Positions 1 to 12,000 are shown, counted from the stretch's first letter. The stretch: 64,000 nucleotides of DNA from Capitulum mitella (GCA_030062745.1 CP099853.1:1364001-1428000), one strand, 5' to 3'. Program-made: numbers and translations. Notes: generated by a model not told the origin, from the letters alone.

Positions 1-344
1 TTCGATGAATGCAACTGGATGCCATGGGTGTGGCAGCCCAGAGGACGGGAAGGGTGTCGGCCGTACCCACTCTAAAGAATTAAATGTTACGCCTGCGGCG
101 TGGTATTGAAGGGAAATACCCAAAGACGACTCAGCCAAATTTGAAGACTGCTACGTTAGTCGGGGATACTTCCGGCTCCGCCTGCCGCGGGCGACGCGGC
201 CAGGCCGGCGCGCCGTCACGTCGATATCGGCGGCCGACGACGCCTACGTCAGGCAGGCGGCCGGGCCGACGACAAAGACGCGACGAGGCGGGCGGCCGGC
301 GCCGTCAATGGGCAGCGCGCCTTTGCCGACGGCTGAATACGCCG

Positions 345-345
<1 letters not shown>

Positions 346-379
<34 letters not shown>

Positions 380-380
380 C
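346..380. repeat. (GCC)n trinucleotide microsatellite
   Basis: About eleven uninterrupted GCC/CCG triplets at the left edge of a very GC-rich block. It reads as poly-Pro/Ala/Arg in spurious frames. I see no coding context for it. Confidence 0.9.
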
Positions 381-412
381 GACGGACAGGCCGATGCCGG
401 CGCTGCGCAGAG

Positions 413-718
413 GCGGGCCCAGGAGCCCGCTGTGGCGTGCGCTGAGACGGGTCCGGAGGTTTCCGTTTGGGTGTGCAGAGGCGAGCCCAGGAGCCCGCTG
501 TGGCGTGCGCTGAGACGGGTCCGGAGGTTTCCGTTTGGGTGTGCAGAGGCGAGCCCAGTAACTCACGTTTGGGTGTGCAGAGGCGGGCGCAGGAGCCCGC
601 TGTGGCGTGCGCTGAGACGGGTCCGGAGGTTTCCGTTTGGGTGTGCAGAGGCGAGCCCAGTAACTCACGTTTGGGTGTGCAGAGGCGAGCCCAGTAACTC
701 ACGTTTGAGTGTGCAGAG
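413..718. repeat. Composite 34/68-bp minisatellite
   Basis: Unit starts fall at 413, 481, 549, 583, 651 and 685, giving spacings of 68, 68, 34, 68, 34 and 34. All units share GAGCCCAG near the start and TTTGGGTGTGCAGAG at the end. The 68-bp version carries an extra GC-rich centre. Because the longer unit is exactly twice the shorter, the array looks like mixed monomers and dimers. The array decays after 718. Frames stay open on both strands because the repeat lacks stops, not because it is a gene. Confidence 0.85.
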
Positions 719-2439
719 GCGCGTCCAGGCGCCCTGTGGGATGTTGCAGAGGCGAGTTCAGGGTGTCATCGTGGGTTGCGCAGAGGAGTGCCCAGTGGTT
801 TACAGTAGAATGCGCAGGGCCGGGTTCCGCGGAGAGCGACCGGAGGATGACCTGAATTCTGAGGTCGAGGTCGATTAGTCCACGGCAGAAGCGACATTAC
901 TTGCTTTTTAATGTTGCTCCATCTCCCAGTTGCATTGTCACATCTGGGCGTGGTTTCTTGTCAGATGGTCCAATACGCGATTTTAGTACTGGCTTGTAAC
1001 ACCCAGATTACGAGAAACTTTCGCGTTTTTTTTTTGTAAAAGCGTTCTTTAGATGCTTTCTGTTCCGAAAACGTTTCAAAATTCTGAAGTTTTTCCCAGA
1101 CGACGTTTGGTCTGTTCATGCCAGTTACTGGCGTCGTCCGTAAAAATCCGTTTTTGACTTGATGCAAAAATTATACTACCGTAGGTTTATTTATACTGCC
1201 TTAAATCCGTGTGATTTTAAAAGTCTTGGGTGTGAATGCAGTAAATTAAACACAGTACCTGAGTATCTTCAGACCCATTCATGGAACATTCATACATTCA
1301 TACCGTTCGTACATTTCTATCCCGAAGTCCCTGGTACAGTGGCTACGCTTGATGCATTGTCCAGAAACAGTGACCAATAAAATTCACAAAATGTGCAAAA
1401 TACTAATAGCTGCGCCATGTGTGGAGAGGACGACAAAAAGTCCCCTCAAAGGCCGTGAGCAATTTCTATATTGGCCTGGTCTTCGATGTGAATTCGTGCA
1501 TGGAAAGAAACGGCTGGTTTAATAACTGTGACGCCCCGTCCGCGGTTCCTTACAGTTTCCGCTGCTCTGGCAGGGAACAACGGGAACAGACTCTGTCACT
1601 GATTTGCAATTTCAGACTCGTGAGCTGTCGGTCCGAGCCCGATGGAGAGCGCAAACAGTACCGGCATCTCGGCTAACGGCGTCGTCTCCAGCATCGTCTC
1701 CAACAGCGTGTCCGGCAGCGCCACGCCATGGAGACTCCGCCGGCGACGGCCGTGGACACCGTGCTCCGGTCAGGGAGAGCAGTGACGTCGTTGGCCGTCT
1801 GCGGTTCACCACGCTCTTCAGAACGCAGTGCTTCTGCCGGGCTGGGCGTCGGGTCTTGTCGTGATTGCGGTATCGGTGGCGTTGTTGACGCTGGCCCGAG
1901 CATCGTACGCGTTCCGCCAGCCGTGAAGACGATTTCAGTGGAGCGTGTTCGGCGGCCTCGCGAGCAAGGAATGCTTAAAACGTAATCCGCGGCCGTTTGG
2001 CGGCCGCGCGGAAAATGACGTCACTGTCCGACTGCGGAATCGTCTTTCACCGCCGAATGTCGCTGGACTGTTGCTGCGGCTCCGATGGGGATAATCTTGA
2101 AACCTTGTGCCTATCGGCCCAGGCGGGTGAGATGATTTGGAGAGCGATGGCCTCGCGGGCAGAAGTTGCGTCTTGTCAGTTGGCGCTAATCCGAAGGGTC
2201 GCACACGAACTCTACCTAGGAATGTTGCTGCTGCTCTTACTATGTGATTGCTTCTTTTGTTGCGAATTTATCGGCCTGCTGAGGAAGTTGTTTATTAACC
2301 GGTTTTGCAAAGTGTTTACTAACAAACTCAATAAATATTCAAAAAGCGGTACTTCTGTTCCTACCAGTTGTTACGACCGAGCTCTTGTAGGGCTCACAAC
2401 TTTATGAGGGTCATTGGACTGTTCCCTTATGACCCTTAT
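719..2439. other. Intergenic sequence, no gene recognised
   Basis: Short open frames only, none resembling a known family. The base composition drifts from GC-rich near 200-850 and 1600-2200 to more AT-rich elsewhere. No repeat boundary is clear. Confidence 0.5.
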
Positions 2440-2720
2440 GAGACCCTTATGCAACCCTAAGGACCCTCAGAGCTTTTTTCAGTCCTTCATGGAGGTCATC
2501 AGATCTTTCAAAGCCGTTTAAAGTCGGGCAAGGCCTTATTGGGTCTCCGCGATTTTTAAACCACCATAGGCCCTTCAGAACCTTTGGAAGTATCTCAGAC
2601 TTTCAAAAGGATCCTCATGTCTTTCGGAAGTCTCTTGAATTTTCTCGGGAACACGCTCAGATTTCTATACCGGCTCTAAGATGGCTATAGCTCTCACGGC
2701 CCCTTGTGGTGTTCCCCAGG
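2440..2720. repeat. Degenerate pyrimidine-rich repeat region
   Basis: Loose recurrences of CCCTTATG, CTTTCAAA and CCTTCAGA with TTTGGAAG at intervals of about 20-30 bp suggest an old, strongly diverged tandem array. A similar texture recurs at about 6480-6670. No exact unit can be fixed by eye. Confidence 0.3.
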
Positions 2721-4550
2721 TCGGGTGGAGAGGCGGGACGACCAAAACCCCCCAGTACACAATGAAATGCCCCCCCCCCCCAGCAGCTCACGCCCGAACA
2801 GGTTTTTGACACGCTTCAAGCAGAGACTGTGATTGGCATGTATCTGTGGTGAGGCAGCTATTCGTAAATGAAAAGAATAGAATGGAAAATGGGCGCACGG
2901 TTATTTTTAAGAAAAAAACGCCAGGCAAGTTCCAAATTCCGTCAGTTGGAATTTGACTGGCGTAGATGAGCGCAAATGATATTAACAATAAGTGGCCTTC
3001 ATTCTTGGGACGATTCTTCTTCATTCTGCTCTAAATAGTTCAATTCCATGAACTGCTGCGGTCGCAAACGAGGTGAAACAGATCGCGTAAAAATACGGCG
3101 AATCCGGCTGGCGGGCCCACAGATGTAGAAGCGGCAGCCGACGGTCTTTGACCGGCTTGTCCCCTTCCGTCCATGTAACCCCCAAAACGCGACCCCGAGG
3201 TCACCATGTACGTCACAAGGCGCATGCGTTTCACGGACGCGCCGACCGCTCTTTTGGCCGTTTGCCATACCGAGCATTCAAAGCTCTTTGCGCGTACGTA
3301 TTTTGCATTGGAATCAAGTTCCGGCCGAAAAGGCAATCGAATGGGCATTGAGACCGCCCCAGGACTGCACTGGACGCTTTATCACCAACAAATGGAGGAC
3401 CAACCATCTACGAAGGAGCACGGCCTAGGCTCAAGGTTTTGACGGGTGTCAATGAGAAAATGAAAAAGTGCGCTAATTTTCTACAAGCCTCCCAGTTTGG
3501 GCAAAACTGAGCCCAAACCGGGTTGTTGGCTGGCTGCGCCTGCCGGACCCTACTTCTGCCATCGCCAGTGTAGACTGCTGTAGACCATTTGACTCAGGAG
3601 AGTGGTTACGTTCCCTCCCGAATCTTATGCATGGGTGGAAGATAAGTGTCAAAATCAGGACCCGGCAGGCCCAGCAAAAAGCCCGCTTTGGGCTCGGCCG
3701 ACCCCAGACCAAGCCGGCTGCCGGAAATTTGTCCATAACGCTTCATTTTCCCATTGATGCTGCTCAAAAAGGTGGGCCTGGACCAGGCCTTGCCGTGAGA
3801 TGGTTGGTCCCCGATCCCCACCGGTCCCGGAAATTCCTTAAGGCTGACACTTTTGTGGGCGGCTTCAAGAGTTCAGTGGACTCCCAATGACCGAGCACTG
3901 GGCGAAGACCAGACAGCCTGAACGGCATCAGTTTAAACCTATAGATAACGGCTCAGTATGGCGCCATACGCTGGGCGTGCTCCGAGCCGGCGCTGACCTC
4001 TTTAAGTGGCCACCTGGGAGGCCGTCTGAGGCACCCTGGACGAGAACGCAGACGTCCCTGCCGCTCAGTCGGAGGCGTGCAGCACCGCCGCGAGCGAATT
4101 TCTCGCAAGACTTCGACTTCTGGTGCTCGTTCAACCTGGCTATGCTTGTGTTCTGAATCACCATACCGATGGTTACAGCTACCTAGACCGAACAGCAGAC
4201 AGGGCCGGCCAGCCTGGACCAAGTGAAGGTTCTGCGGCGAGCAGTGAGCGGCCATTGCCATTGCTTCAAGAAGTTTTAATGAGACGCGAAGGAAAGCCGA
4301 AAAACTGCAAATAGGCAAGGCAATGCGTATCAATGCAAATAGGCAAGGAGAACACACCCTCAGCGTGACTGGATGAAGGCGCCGAGCCTCACCACACGGC
4401 GGTACTAGTGTGGCACATGTATCTCAAAACCATGGACAGCCTTGGAAGTGCTCGGATGAAAGGTATTTTGTCGGTGACGACAAGATCCTGGCTGAATCCT
4501 AGCTGGTACTGACCACTGGCTATCTTGTTGCTACCGAAAGCACCGCTGCC
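2721..4550. other. Intergenic sequence with one poly-C run
   Basis: A C-tract lies near 2770. The rest has only short ORFs without recognisable domains. Part of 3.9-4.5 kb may be upstream hAT sequence too decayed to read, since the hAT C-terminal region starts at 4551. Confidence 0.4.
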
Positions 4551-4920
4551 CACTTCAACCTGGACTCGGACCAGCTGAAGCTCCACGTCCAGATAATGCA
4601 GGATCATTGCTGTGGACCGGATGCCTTCAAAACGCTTCACGACGTCGCCCCAGTGTTCAAGGAGTCAAAGAGTCGGCGGGCCATGCTGACGGAATGCTCA
4701 AAACTTCCTTGCCTCCGATTCGCCATTCTGGCTACCGCGTGCAATGCACCGCGGAGAGAAACTTCAGCATACTGCGTCGCCTAAAATCATACCTCAAATC
4801 AACCATGATCCAGCTACGTCTCAACGCCATTGCTATCTGAGTGACCTACGGTGAGGACGTCTTGGTGCTCGATAGGATGGCGTTCCTCCGGGAGTTTGCT
4901 GAAGCGGCTCAACACCGAGT
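4551..4920 (+). pseudogene. hAT-superfamily transposase, C-terminal fragment (dead)
   Basis: The translation matches the C-terminal dimerisation region of hAT transposases. One frame gives LKLHVQIMQDHCCGPDAF, then a VFKESKSRRAMLTECSKL segment. After a frameshift near 4740 a second frame gives TAERNFSILRRLKSYLKSTM and QLRLNAIAI. This corresponds to the conserved SERSFSALRRLKTYLRSTM-type hATC core of the family. An in-frame TGA at 4838-4840 cuts the last stretch, which continues as VLVLDRMAFLREFAEAAQHR. The upstream catalytic region was not recognised. A hAT copy decayed by a frameshift and a stop is the best reading. I infer that it is non-functional. Confidence 0.8.
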
Positions 4921-5061
4921 GAGCGCGTTCGGCATTTTTTTAGTGCGTTTTAGGGCATGGGAACGAAGCCGTGTGCGGCCCCTACCCCTGTTCATGCAAT
5001 GTGCCGTTCTTGCGGCAGTCGCCGCCTCTTTCACGCGGCTGTACTGTTTTCTTGACTGCCT

Positions 5062-5300
5062 GCTGATCCAAACTTCGGCGACACTGCTGTGGCTGTCTCC
5101 TGATCCAAACCTTGGCCCCGCTCCTGTGACTGCCGCCTGATCCAGATCTGGGCACCGCCCCTGTGACTGCTGCCTGATCCAGACCTGGGCACCGCTCCTG
5201 TGACTGCTGCCTGATCCAGACCTGGGCACCGCTCCTGTGACTGCTACCTGACCCAGACATGGGCACCGCTCCTGTGACTGCCAGTGCTGCCTGATCCAGC
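5062..5300. repeat. 37-bp minisatellite
   Basis: The unit contains CCTGTGACTGCTGCCTGATC followed by CAGACCTGGGCACCGCT. Copies start at 5123, 5160, 5197, 5234 and 5271, exactly 37 bp apart, and more diverged copies lie upstream from about 5062. No CDS is supported here. Confidence 0.9.
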
Positions 5301-6679
5301 CCTCTTCACCGATCTGTGATGTTGCCGTTCCTGTTTCCCAGCGGCTCAGTCGCTGAATCTATCCCGGTTTTGCGGTTGATGGCCCCATGGGACAGTGGCG
5401 GATAGGAGTCTCAGACTTACGGCCCTTGCAGGTCAGTAGTGCCTGTGGCCAAAACACTGCGTCTAAGACCACGAGCAAAGCGTCTCCAAAACCACTTCCA
5501 TGGCACAGACATATTTTAAGTGACTTAACGTGAACTAGTGCGCACCATCACATACCTGATGTTACCTCTGAAATTGATTTTGGGTCAATGGTCTTCAGAA
5601 AGGTGTACGAAGCTGCGCCTATGTGAAAGACAATACTGGAATGGAAATACTACAGTGTATCCAGTTTGTTACCCAATCTTCTTCTTTAGTAGTCTCTGAT
5701 GCCTTTCACTAGTCCTTAACTTTGGGACTGTGTAGCCATGAAAGGGCAGATGCATCGCGCCACTGTGCCCAATATTGTGTCTTGGGCCGAATGTACCTGA
5801 AATGTTCATTTTCCTATGCCTGCCAGCAGGGTATATTGGGCCCAACACTGAGCACCCGACACTGGCCTGTCGACTGGGTTTGACGTTCACCAGCACTGAC
5901 ACCTCTGATGTCTTTCGTGCCCATGCAAATTCTCCGCCCCCTGCATAAATAATTAGATCCAGAACATTAGCTTCGAATTCAACTGAAGTTGGCGTCCCGT
6001 TTCGCACCTAACAGTGTGATGGCTATGTGTTGTGTTGCTTCATGTGATGGCTAACGAGGGTCATGATCATTCAATCCCTTGAGGATGAAGAGGAGATATA
6101 ATGAATAGGCTACACGGCATCACTAAAAAATTAAGTGTAGATCAAACTGTAGATGTACATGTAGATCAAACTGCTTGACTTTGGAAAGTGAAGTGGCCTA
6201 AATCCGATGAGTTTTTTTTTGGGGGGGGGGGATTAGGGCGTATTCTCAAAATGGCACCACCCGAGATTTTTCAAAAAACTAGGCCTATGGATGTAGGGCG
6301 GCGAAAAACCAAAATGGCCCCTTATCCATCCAAATGGTCCTTGAACTTTGAAAAAAGGCTACTCTGGGGTGTGAAAAGCATGCTGAGGTTTTAAAATTCC
6401 CTTGAGAGGAACAATTTGAGCCTGAGTAGCCCGCACGGGTCTGTCGAAATGAAGTAATATTAAAATAGGGCCTGGGGTGCTTCCGATCTGTCCAAAAGTC
6501 CCTGGTCGATGAAAGCCGGTTGTAAGCTAGTCGAATAGCCCATGGTCAAGGATTGCTGATCTTGAAGAGATCCCTAGCTTGCACAGGACTCCTGGCGTTT
6601 CAGAAGGACTTCGGGCTTTCAAAACGGCCCCAGCTAAGCTTTTGAAAGAGGCAATGCCTTTAAAACTGTTTCTGAGCCT
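5301..6679. other. Intergenic sequence with T/G homopolymer run
   Basis: No gene is recognised. A T-run followed by a G-run lies near 6212-6230, and 6480-6670 has the same loose CTTTCAAAA/CCC texture as 2440-2720. Confidence 0.4.
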
Positions 6680-7892
6680 TTAACCCTATTTCCGGCAGGG
6701 GGAGGCTGAATCCGCCCCCTCGGGTTTTCTGGTTGCCAGTTCCAGGATTTTTGACGTAGCTTCGCGAAACTTGGTCACTTTTCCTAGCTATTCTTTCTTC
6801 GTACCGTGACAAAATTTCAAAATTCTGTTCTGCTCAGGGGCGGAGCCAGGCAACGTTTTTGGGAGGACCTCAGGCCATTTTTGGCCCTGTTCAGGGTAAA
6901 AGGAAAATGACTGCCAACACTAGCGTTTTTAAGATAGAAATTTTAAATGGACGTATAGCTAAATGGCAGGGCAACGTGCAAACACAATTTTTTCCATCTG
7001 AGGTCCCTTTACAAGGCCAAGTCAAGGTCAAAAGTCAAAATTTGCTTTTATAGTAACAATTTCGGCGCCATTTCCTTAAATGCCAAACCCGAAATACATG
7101 TGACGTATAAGGGTGCCCTCTACTTGTGTATCAAGTTTTAGCCTGATATTAGGTCGGGCCACAGAGCTGTGACCTACAATGTCAGCGCACATACCCTATA
7201 TCACAATAGCCGTAAAATGGAATTATTGAAATAGAATGAATTCAGATGATTGAAAAGGTTTACAGATAATATTAAATGCACACGAGATCATTCCAAGTGA
7301 CTCCAAGGTCCATGGAGGTCATTTAAGGTCAAAGGTCACGAGTTGATCTCACGAACATATGGCCATGGCAGTTCCACTTTTTTTCATTTCCCTGGCACCG
7401 CCTGTGCTGACATCTTACAAACATTGTCATGCAATTTGTGCTTTTTTAGCATACCATGGCTAGCAGAAGACCAAAAAGTGTTTTTGCCTTTTTTGTTCAT
7501 CGAGTTGTTAAAAAACTAATCCTCCCGTTTTTAAACTCTGTAAACGCCTATGAGTTTCCTCAAAATTTCAAAAGTTTGTACAAATTTGTAAAAGTCCCAT
7601 CTATAATCTCTCGATTCATGCCAATTTCATCGAAATCGGTTCGTAAACAACGGAGTTATAAAAAGCCCAAAAGTACTCCCATTCTGACGTTTTTGCCACC
7701 CTATATCCACCCCTTTCAAAATTTTGAAAAATTTATTTTTTCGAAGTGTAGTTTATGTCATGGCAAATCGATTGCCGTTTGTTGCGATGAAATCAAATGT
7801 GTAGTTCTTGAGATCTCAGGGGGGCCGAATCCGCCACCTCGCCCCCTGCCGGGGATCGACCTTACCGTCTAGCCCTCCGGGAACAGGGTTAA
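6680..7892 (+). mobile_element. piggyBac-type non-autonomous element, family 1, copy A (complete)
   Basis: The element is flanked by TTAA at 6680-6683 and 7889-7892 and spans 6684-7888 (1205 bp). The left end reads CCCTATTTCCGG; the right end, reverse-complemented, reads CCCTGTTCCCGG. Next to each terminus is a G-tract palindrome with core GGCTGAATCC or GGCGGATTCGG, starting 12 bp in on the left but 40 bp in on the right. Copy B (44731-45949) aligns along its whole length by eye. TTAA target sites, CCC termini and a 28-bp left/right spacing difference are piggyBac hallmarks. No transposase is present: a 138-residue frame at 7456-7872 is not conserved in copy B, where an early TAA breaks it. 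Confidence 0.8.
7326..7338 (+). promoter_or_regulatory. DR1 nuclear-receptor-like motif inside copy A
   Basis: Two perfect AGGTCA half-sites are separated by one A, with a third AGGTCA about 10 bp upstream and a TCAAGGTCA at 7022-7030. The DR1 is identical in copy B at 45389-45401. The motif is visible; binding by an HNF4/RXR-type or FTZ-F1/ERR-type receptor is inference only. Confidence 0.4.
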
Positions 7893-8694
7893 AAGAACCC
7901 TGAGTTTTCAAGATGGTTGCGTGTCTCGTCTGAACCCCTGCGTGAAAATCCTGGGTACGCCAATGAAGAGCTGACGTTCTTTAACAAACTACTGCGATTC
8001 CTCCGACATATGAAGAACACCAAACCTTAACGTAACATTTAATTCGGAATTGCACACTAGTACATAAAAAAAATAGTTGTTTGATCAATTAAGGTTGACA
8101 GTGTTGTTGTTTTTCGCATTCATTTTGTTTTTTATTTGTTCCCATTTATTGTTTCCTTGGTAGTAGGTACATTTGTCCTTACAAAGCAGGCCACTATAGC
8201 ATGACACGAATTTGGGTGGAGTCGCTTTCCTTTCTCATTCGGTACTATTGCGTTAAAATGCATGCATTATATTGCTTCCTTCACTTTGCACGGTCTTGCC
8301 TTTCCTATTGCGCCTTGAAACTTCTGCTGGGAAATGAACACCGAAAAAACAAGGACCAAGTGGACGTTAAGAATTGGGCGCATATCATCCTTCTATCCTT
8401 TTCCAGTCTCGTCAGATCTGTCTCAATGAACTAGGCTAATATCTGACAATCCCGACAAACCCAGCACTGTGAGCACCGCCTCTCTCGTTTCCTGGCTACG
8501 CTGCTGCTACTCCGACCTTGAAAGTCAGCTGTCTTCAAAAGGCGTGCGCGCGACGGTTCTAACGCAGATCGTTCGTGACTTGCCGGCCGGCTTGGGTGCG
8601 GCGGCCCGGTTCTGGTTCTCTGACGCTAAATCCGGAAATTCCGATCCAAATTGTGCGCTGCATTTGACTTGCTGCAGGCATACATTCCTTGACA
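7893..8694. other. 5' flank and probable 5' UTR of the elongase gene
   Basis: No separate gene is seen. The last 250 bp before the start codon become GC-rich. A possible 3' splice site (GACTTGCTGCAG) ends at 8677, so an upstream non-coding exon may exist. The transcription start is not identifiable. Confidence 0.4.
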
Positions 8695-9017
8695 ATGGAG
8701 GCCGTTGCCATGAGCATGCCAAATTATTCGTACGTCTTTAAATTCGAGGAAGATTTCGCCGAAAAAGAAAGGCGTCAGTGGATGCATGAGAATTGGTACA
8801 TATCCATTTATTACATCGGCGCTTACATGGTTTTCATTGTGGTGGGCCAGCACTACATGCAGTCACGTCCCAGGTTCGAGCTCCGCAATACTCTGGCACT
8901 GTGGAATTTCTTCCTGGCCGTGTTCAGCATCATCGGCACCATGAGGACCCTTCCTGAAACGCTGTTCGTCGTGAGACATTTTGGATTGCACCACTCCTGC
9001 TGTGTTGCTGGTCCCAG
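8695..9017 (+). CDS. ELOVL6: ELOVL6-like coding exon 1
   Basis: Encodes residues 1-107 and two bases of codon 108 (Ser). It covers the cytosolic N-terminus and the first two hydrophobic segments. The donor is AG|GTAAGT at 9018. Alternative in-frame Met codons 6 and 8 exist, but the first ATG has the best context. Confidence 0.95.
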
Positions 9018-12000
9018 GTAAGTCAATTGGTGTATTTTCTGGGACCCTGGATCGGTTACTGAGCTTAATATTTAGCTTAACTGAAGGGCATCCATTGTTC
9101 TTGTTGGGTCATGTTCAGCTCAAACCATAAATTTTAGACCTAAGCTCAGGGGTCATTTTGCATGAAGCCAGGGGTGTCCCTTTCTCTATAACTTTGTGAT
9201 GTTCTGCTGCTAGCCTCATTGTAAGTCCAAGAATTCATTTTCCTGGAGGTGCCAGTTATTGCCACCAGTAAAAGTAAACTTGACCAGTCTGAGACTCCTT
9301 TTGTTGATAATGAGCAACACAAGGCAAATCAGTTATATGTATTTCTTCAGCATTTCTGTTCACAAATAGTTTGGTATCTGCACTTCCTGCAGGATGCTGA
9401 TAACTGTAACTAATAGATATGGGACATTTAAGGGTTGTCATGAGCCTTTGTGCTCCTGCTCAGTTTATGTTCCTCAAATGCCCCATGCTTAAGTCTTGTC
9501 ACTATCTCGATTTCAGTCTTGTCTAGTACTTTCTGCTTGTCCAGTTTTTGTCCTGCCTTGATTTTAAGGATAAGATTGTCAGTGCTGAGACAATGTGGCT
9601 AAGAAGACCATCCCACCACTGATGATTATTGCTGAGAAATATAGCTGTCTGGAAAGTAACATAGCCATCTTGAAAAAACACAGACAAGGCTAACCTTCCT
9701 TTGGTGATAATGAGCAAGATGAGTCAGGATGTTATCCACAGTTGTTTTGTAATGGACTTTGATACTTCTGCCTTGATTAAGAGTGGCACAAATAAATCCA
9801 GATATGGCTGTTTTAGTTTGCAATGACAGTGATGGAGAAAAGCTAGTGCAAAAATTTCATGTGCTTGTGTTGCAGTCCCCTTTCTTGTGACTTATTTTCA
9901 TGCTCAAAATAAAAATAATTGCCATGTGGCAATGCCAGTATTGTCTGCATTTTATGTATTGCCTCTCAGTAGTGTGATTTTATTGAAACTACTTTGTCTT
10001 GTTAAAGGCTTTCCATGTGTATCCAGAATATGTTGCAGAATTAAGTGCATGTTACAGTTATTACACAACTTTCCTGTCACAAGACTAAAGCTATGACACA
10101 TTCCATGGAAATAAACCAGGAGGGAGCAAATGAGCTCATTACAAGCCTTAAATGTCCTGAACCTATTATAGTTAAAGTGAAATTATAGTTAGCAGCATCC
10201 TGCAGCATGTGCTGGTATCATAGTTTAGGAACAAAAATGCCAAAGAAATGCATCTAGCTGACTTGCCTCATCCTGCTCATTAGCACCAAAGGGAATGTCA
10301 CCCCTGTCAGGTTTACAAGTTGTGTGGAATGCAACCACTGTACTGACAGAACCCTTGTAAATGATGAGCACCTTTGGTATCTTTGTAAGTGATGCAACTG
10401 CAGGACATTCCTGATCATTTTAAAAGAGTGGCATGAATGTTTGGAATGATAGTGCCTCATCATTTTAAAAGGGATGTTGTTAACATGATGTATTGTGTAG
10501 TGACATTATGTTAAAACAGGATTAGATTTCTTGAGGGGAATTGTGATGGCTTGTAAACCAAATGTGGGTATTAAATTGTAAAGACATTTTTGGCAGAAAA
10601 CATGAATTGAAGCATTTGATGTATTTGGTTGTCATGCAGATGAGCTTTTGTTAATAGACTGCATGTACAAATGTGGCAATAGTTCTTATTTTGTGAATCA
10701 CTGTTCCTTTTGGTAAACTGTGAGCAGATACACTGCTCATTATTTCTGTAGCATTGAACATATAATTGTAGTAGTCAAACAAAAATATGTGTTGCACTTT
10801 CATGTCTCTTCTTTTAAACTTTCTAATGCACATTAGAGGTAAAGTCATGCCTGCTATATATGTAATGTATGTAGTAAATCAAATAACAGACTCAAAATGA
10901 TAACCAGTCACCCTTCTGTTTCTTTCAGTTTTGTGCAGAACAATACAGTGTCTGCTTTTTGGAGCTACCTCTTCACCATGTCCAAGGTGCCTGAGCTTGG
11001 TGATACTGTCTTCATTGTGCTGAGGAAACAGCCCCTGATCTTTCTGCACTGGTATCACCATGTCACGGTGCTCATCTTTACATGGTACAGGTCAGTCATG
11101 TGCGTTTTCTTCTCCTACTTTCATTGCAAATCATTGTCATTTACATTGTCACTGTATGCCAGTCATTGTTTTTATAGACTGGTGATAATTCCTGCCAAAA
11201 GGTGGGCAAATGTTTTTGGACACATTGCTTTCAGGTCAGTCACAAAATTGACCATTGTGCTGATCGTGAGTAGCAATTAAAGCAGGCAGCCTGCTAAGTT
11301 CCTCCTGAAAATCTTGTAATACGGCCAAGCGATGTTGTGCAGAATGTGATTTTTTGGCGGTTCCCCTTTTTCCTCAGTACAGCAGTGCGTTGGGGTAATA
11401 CAATTTCACTGTTCACCTTATGCATTCCAGTTGCGGTACACCATTCATATTTTCAGTTCCATAGTCTATGAATTGCTGAGCCGACTGGATTGCACAATGT
11501 CGTCGCTCGTAAGCTCCTCCTCTCTGTCCAGAGCTAGTAAAACCACCGTAGTACCGTGAGCATGAATGGATCAGCTTTCCACGAGCAAAAACTGGTTTTC
11601 GTTTACGCGTCGTAATCTGATAACACTTGTAACGTGATGTTTTGTGGGTGGGCGATAGGATTTCAGGCGATTCCGCGATAAGCGTTTTTAAGCTCAGATA
11701 CCGCTACTGATTGCCTGTTAGGCGATGTTCGGACATTGGTGCATCATCGTAGTGCGTAATGATAATAATTTATTGCGCACTGTGCAATTTATTATATGAG
11801 CGTTACATTAGCTGGAGATACAACATGGTTCTACCAGAAAAAAAACATTTATATCTGATCGTTTGTATGAAGCGATGATACGTTTGTATCTGAGACATTA
11901 TACTCAGTTTGAATCCTCGTCTGAAAAATCAGCTGTTTCAGTTTTTACCTTTGCCTCTTTTTTATTCGGTGATGTCAAGAGTCAGTTTACAAATCCAGGG

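Noticed and set aside
3473-3736. Zinc-finger-like FCWAC segment as an upstream hAT domain
   Set aside because: Opposite strand to the hAT C-terminal fragment and only a short chance resemblance.
7456-7872. 138-residue open frame inside piggyBac-type copy A
   Set aside because: The equivalent frame in copy B stops after six codons (TAA), and the peptide resembles no transposase.
10897-11280. Single 127-residue ORF over exon 2
   Set aside because: The frame simply reads through the 5' and 3' splice sites; only 10929-11090 matches the elongase family.
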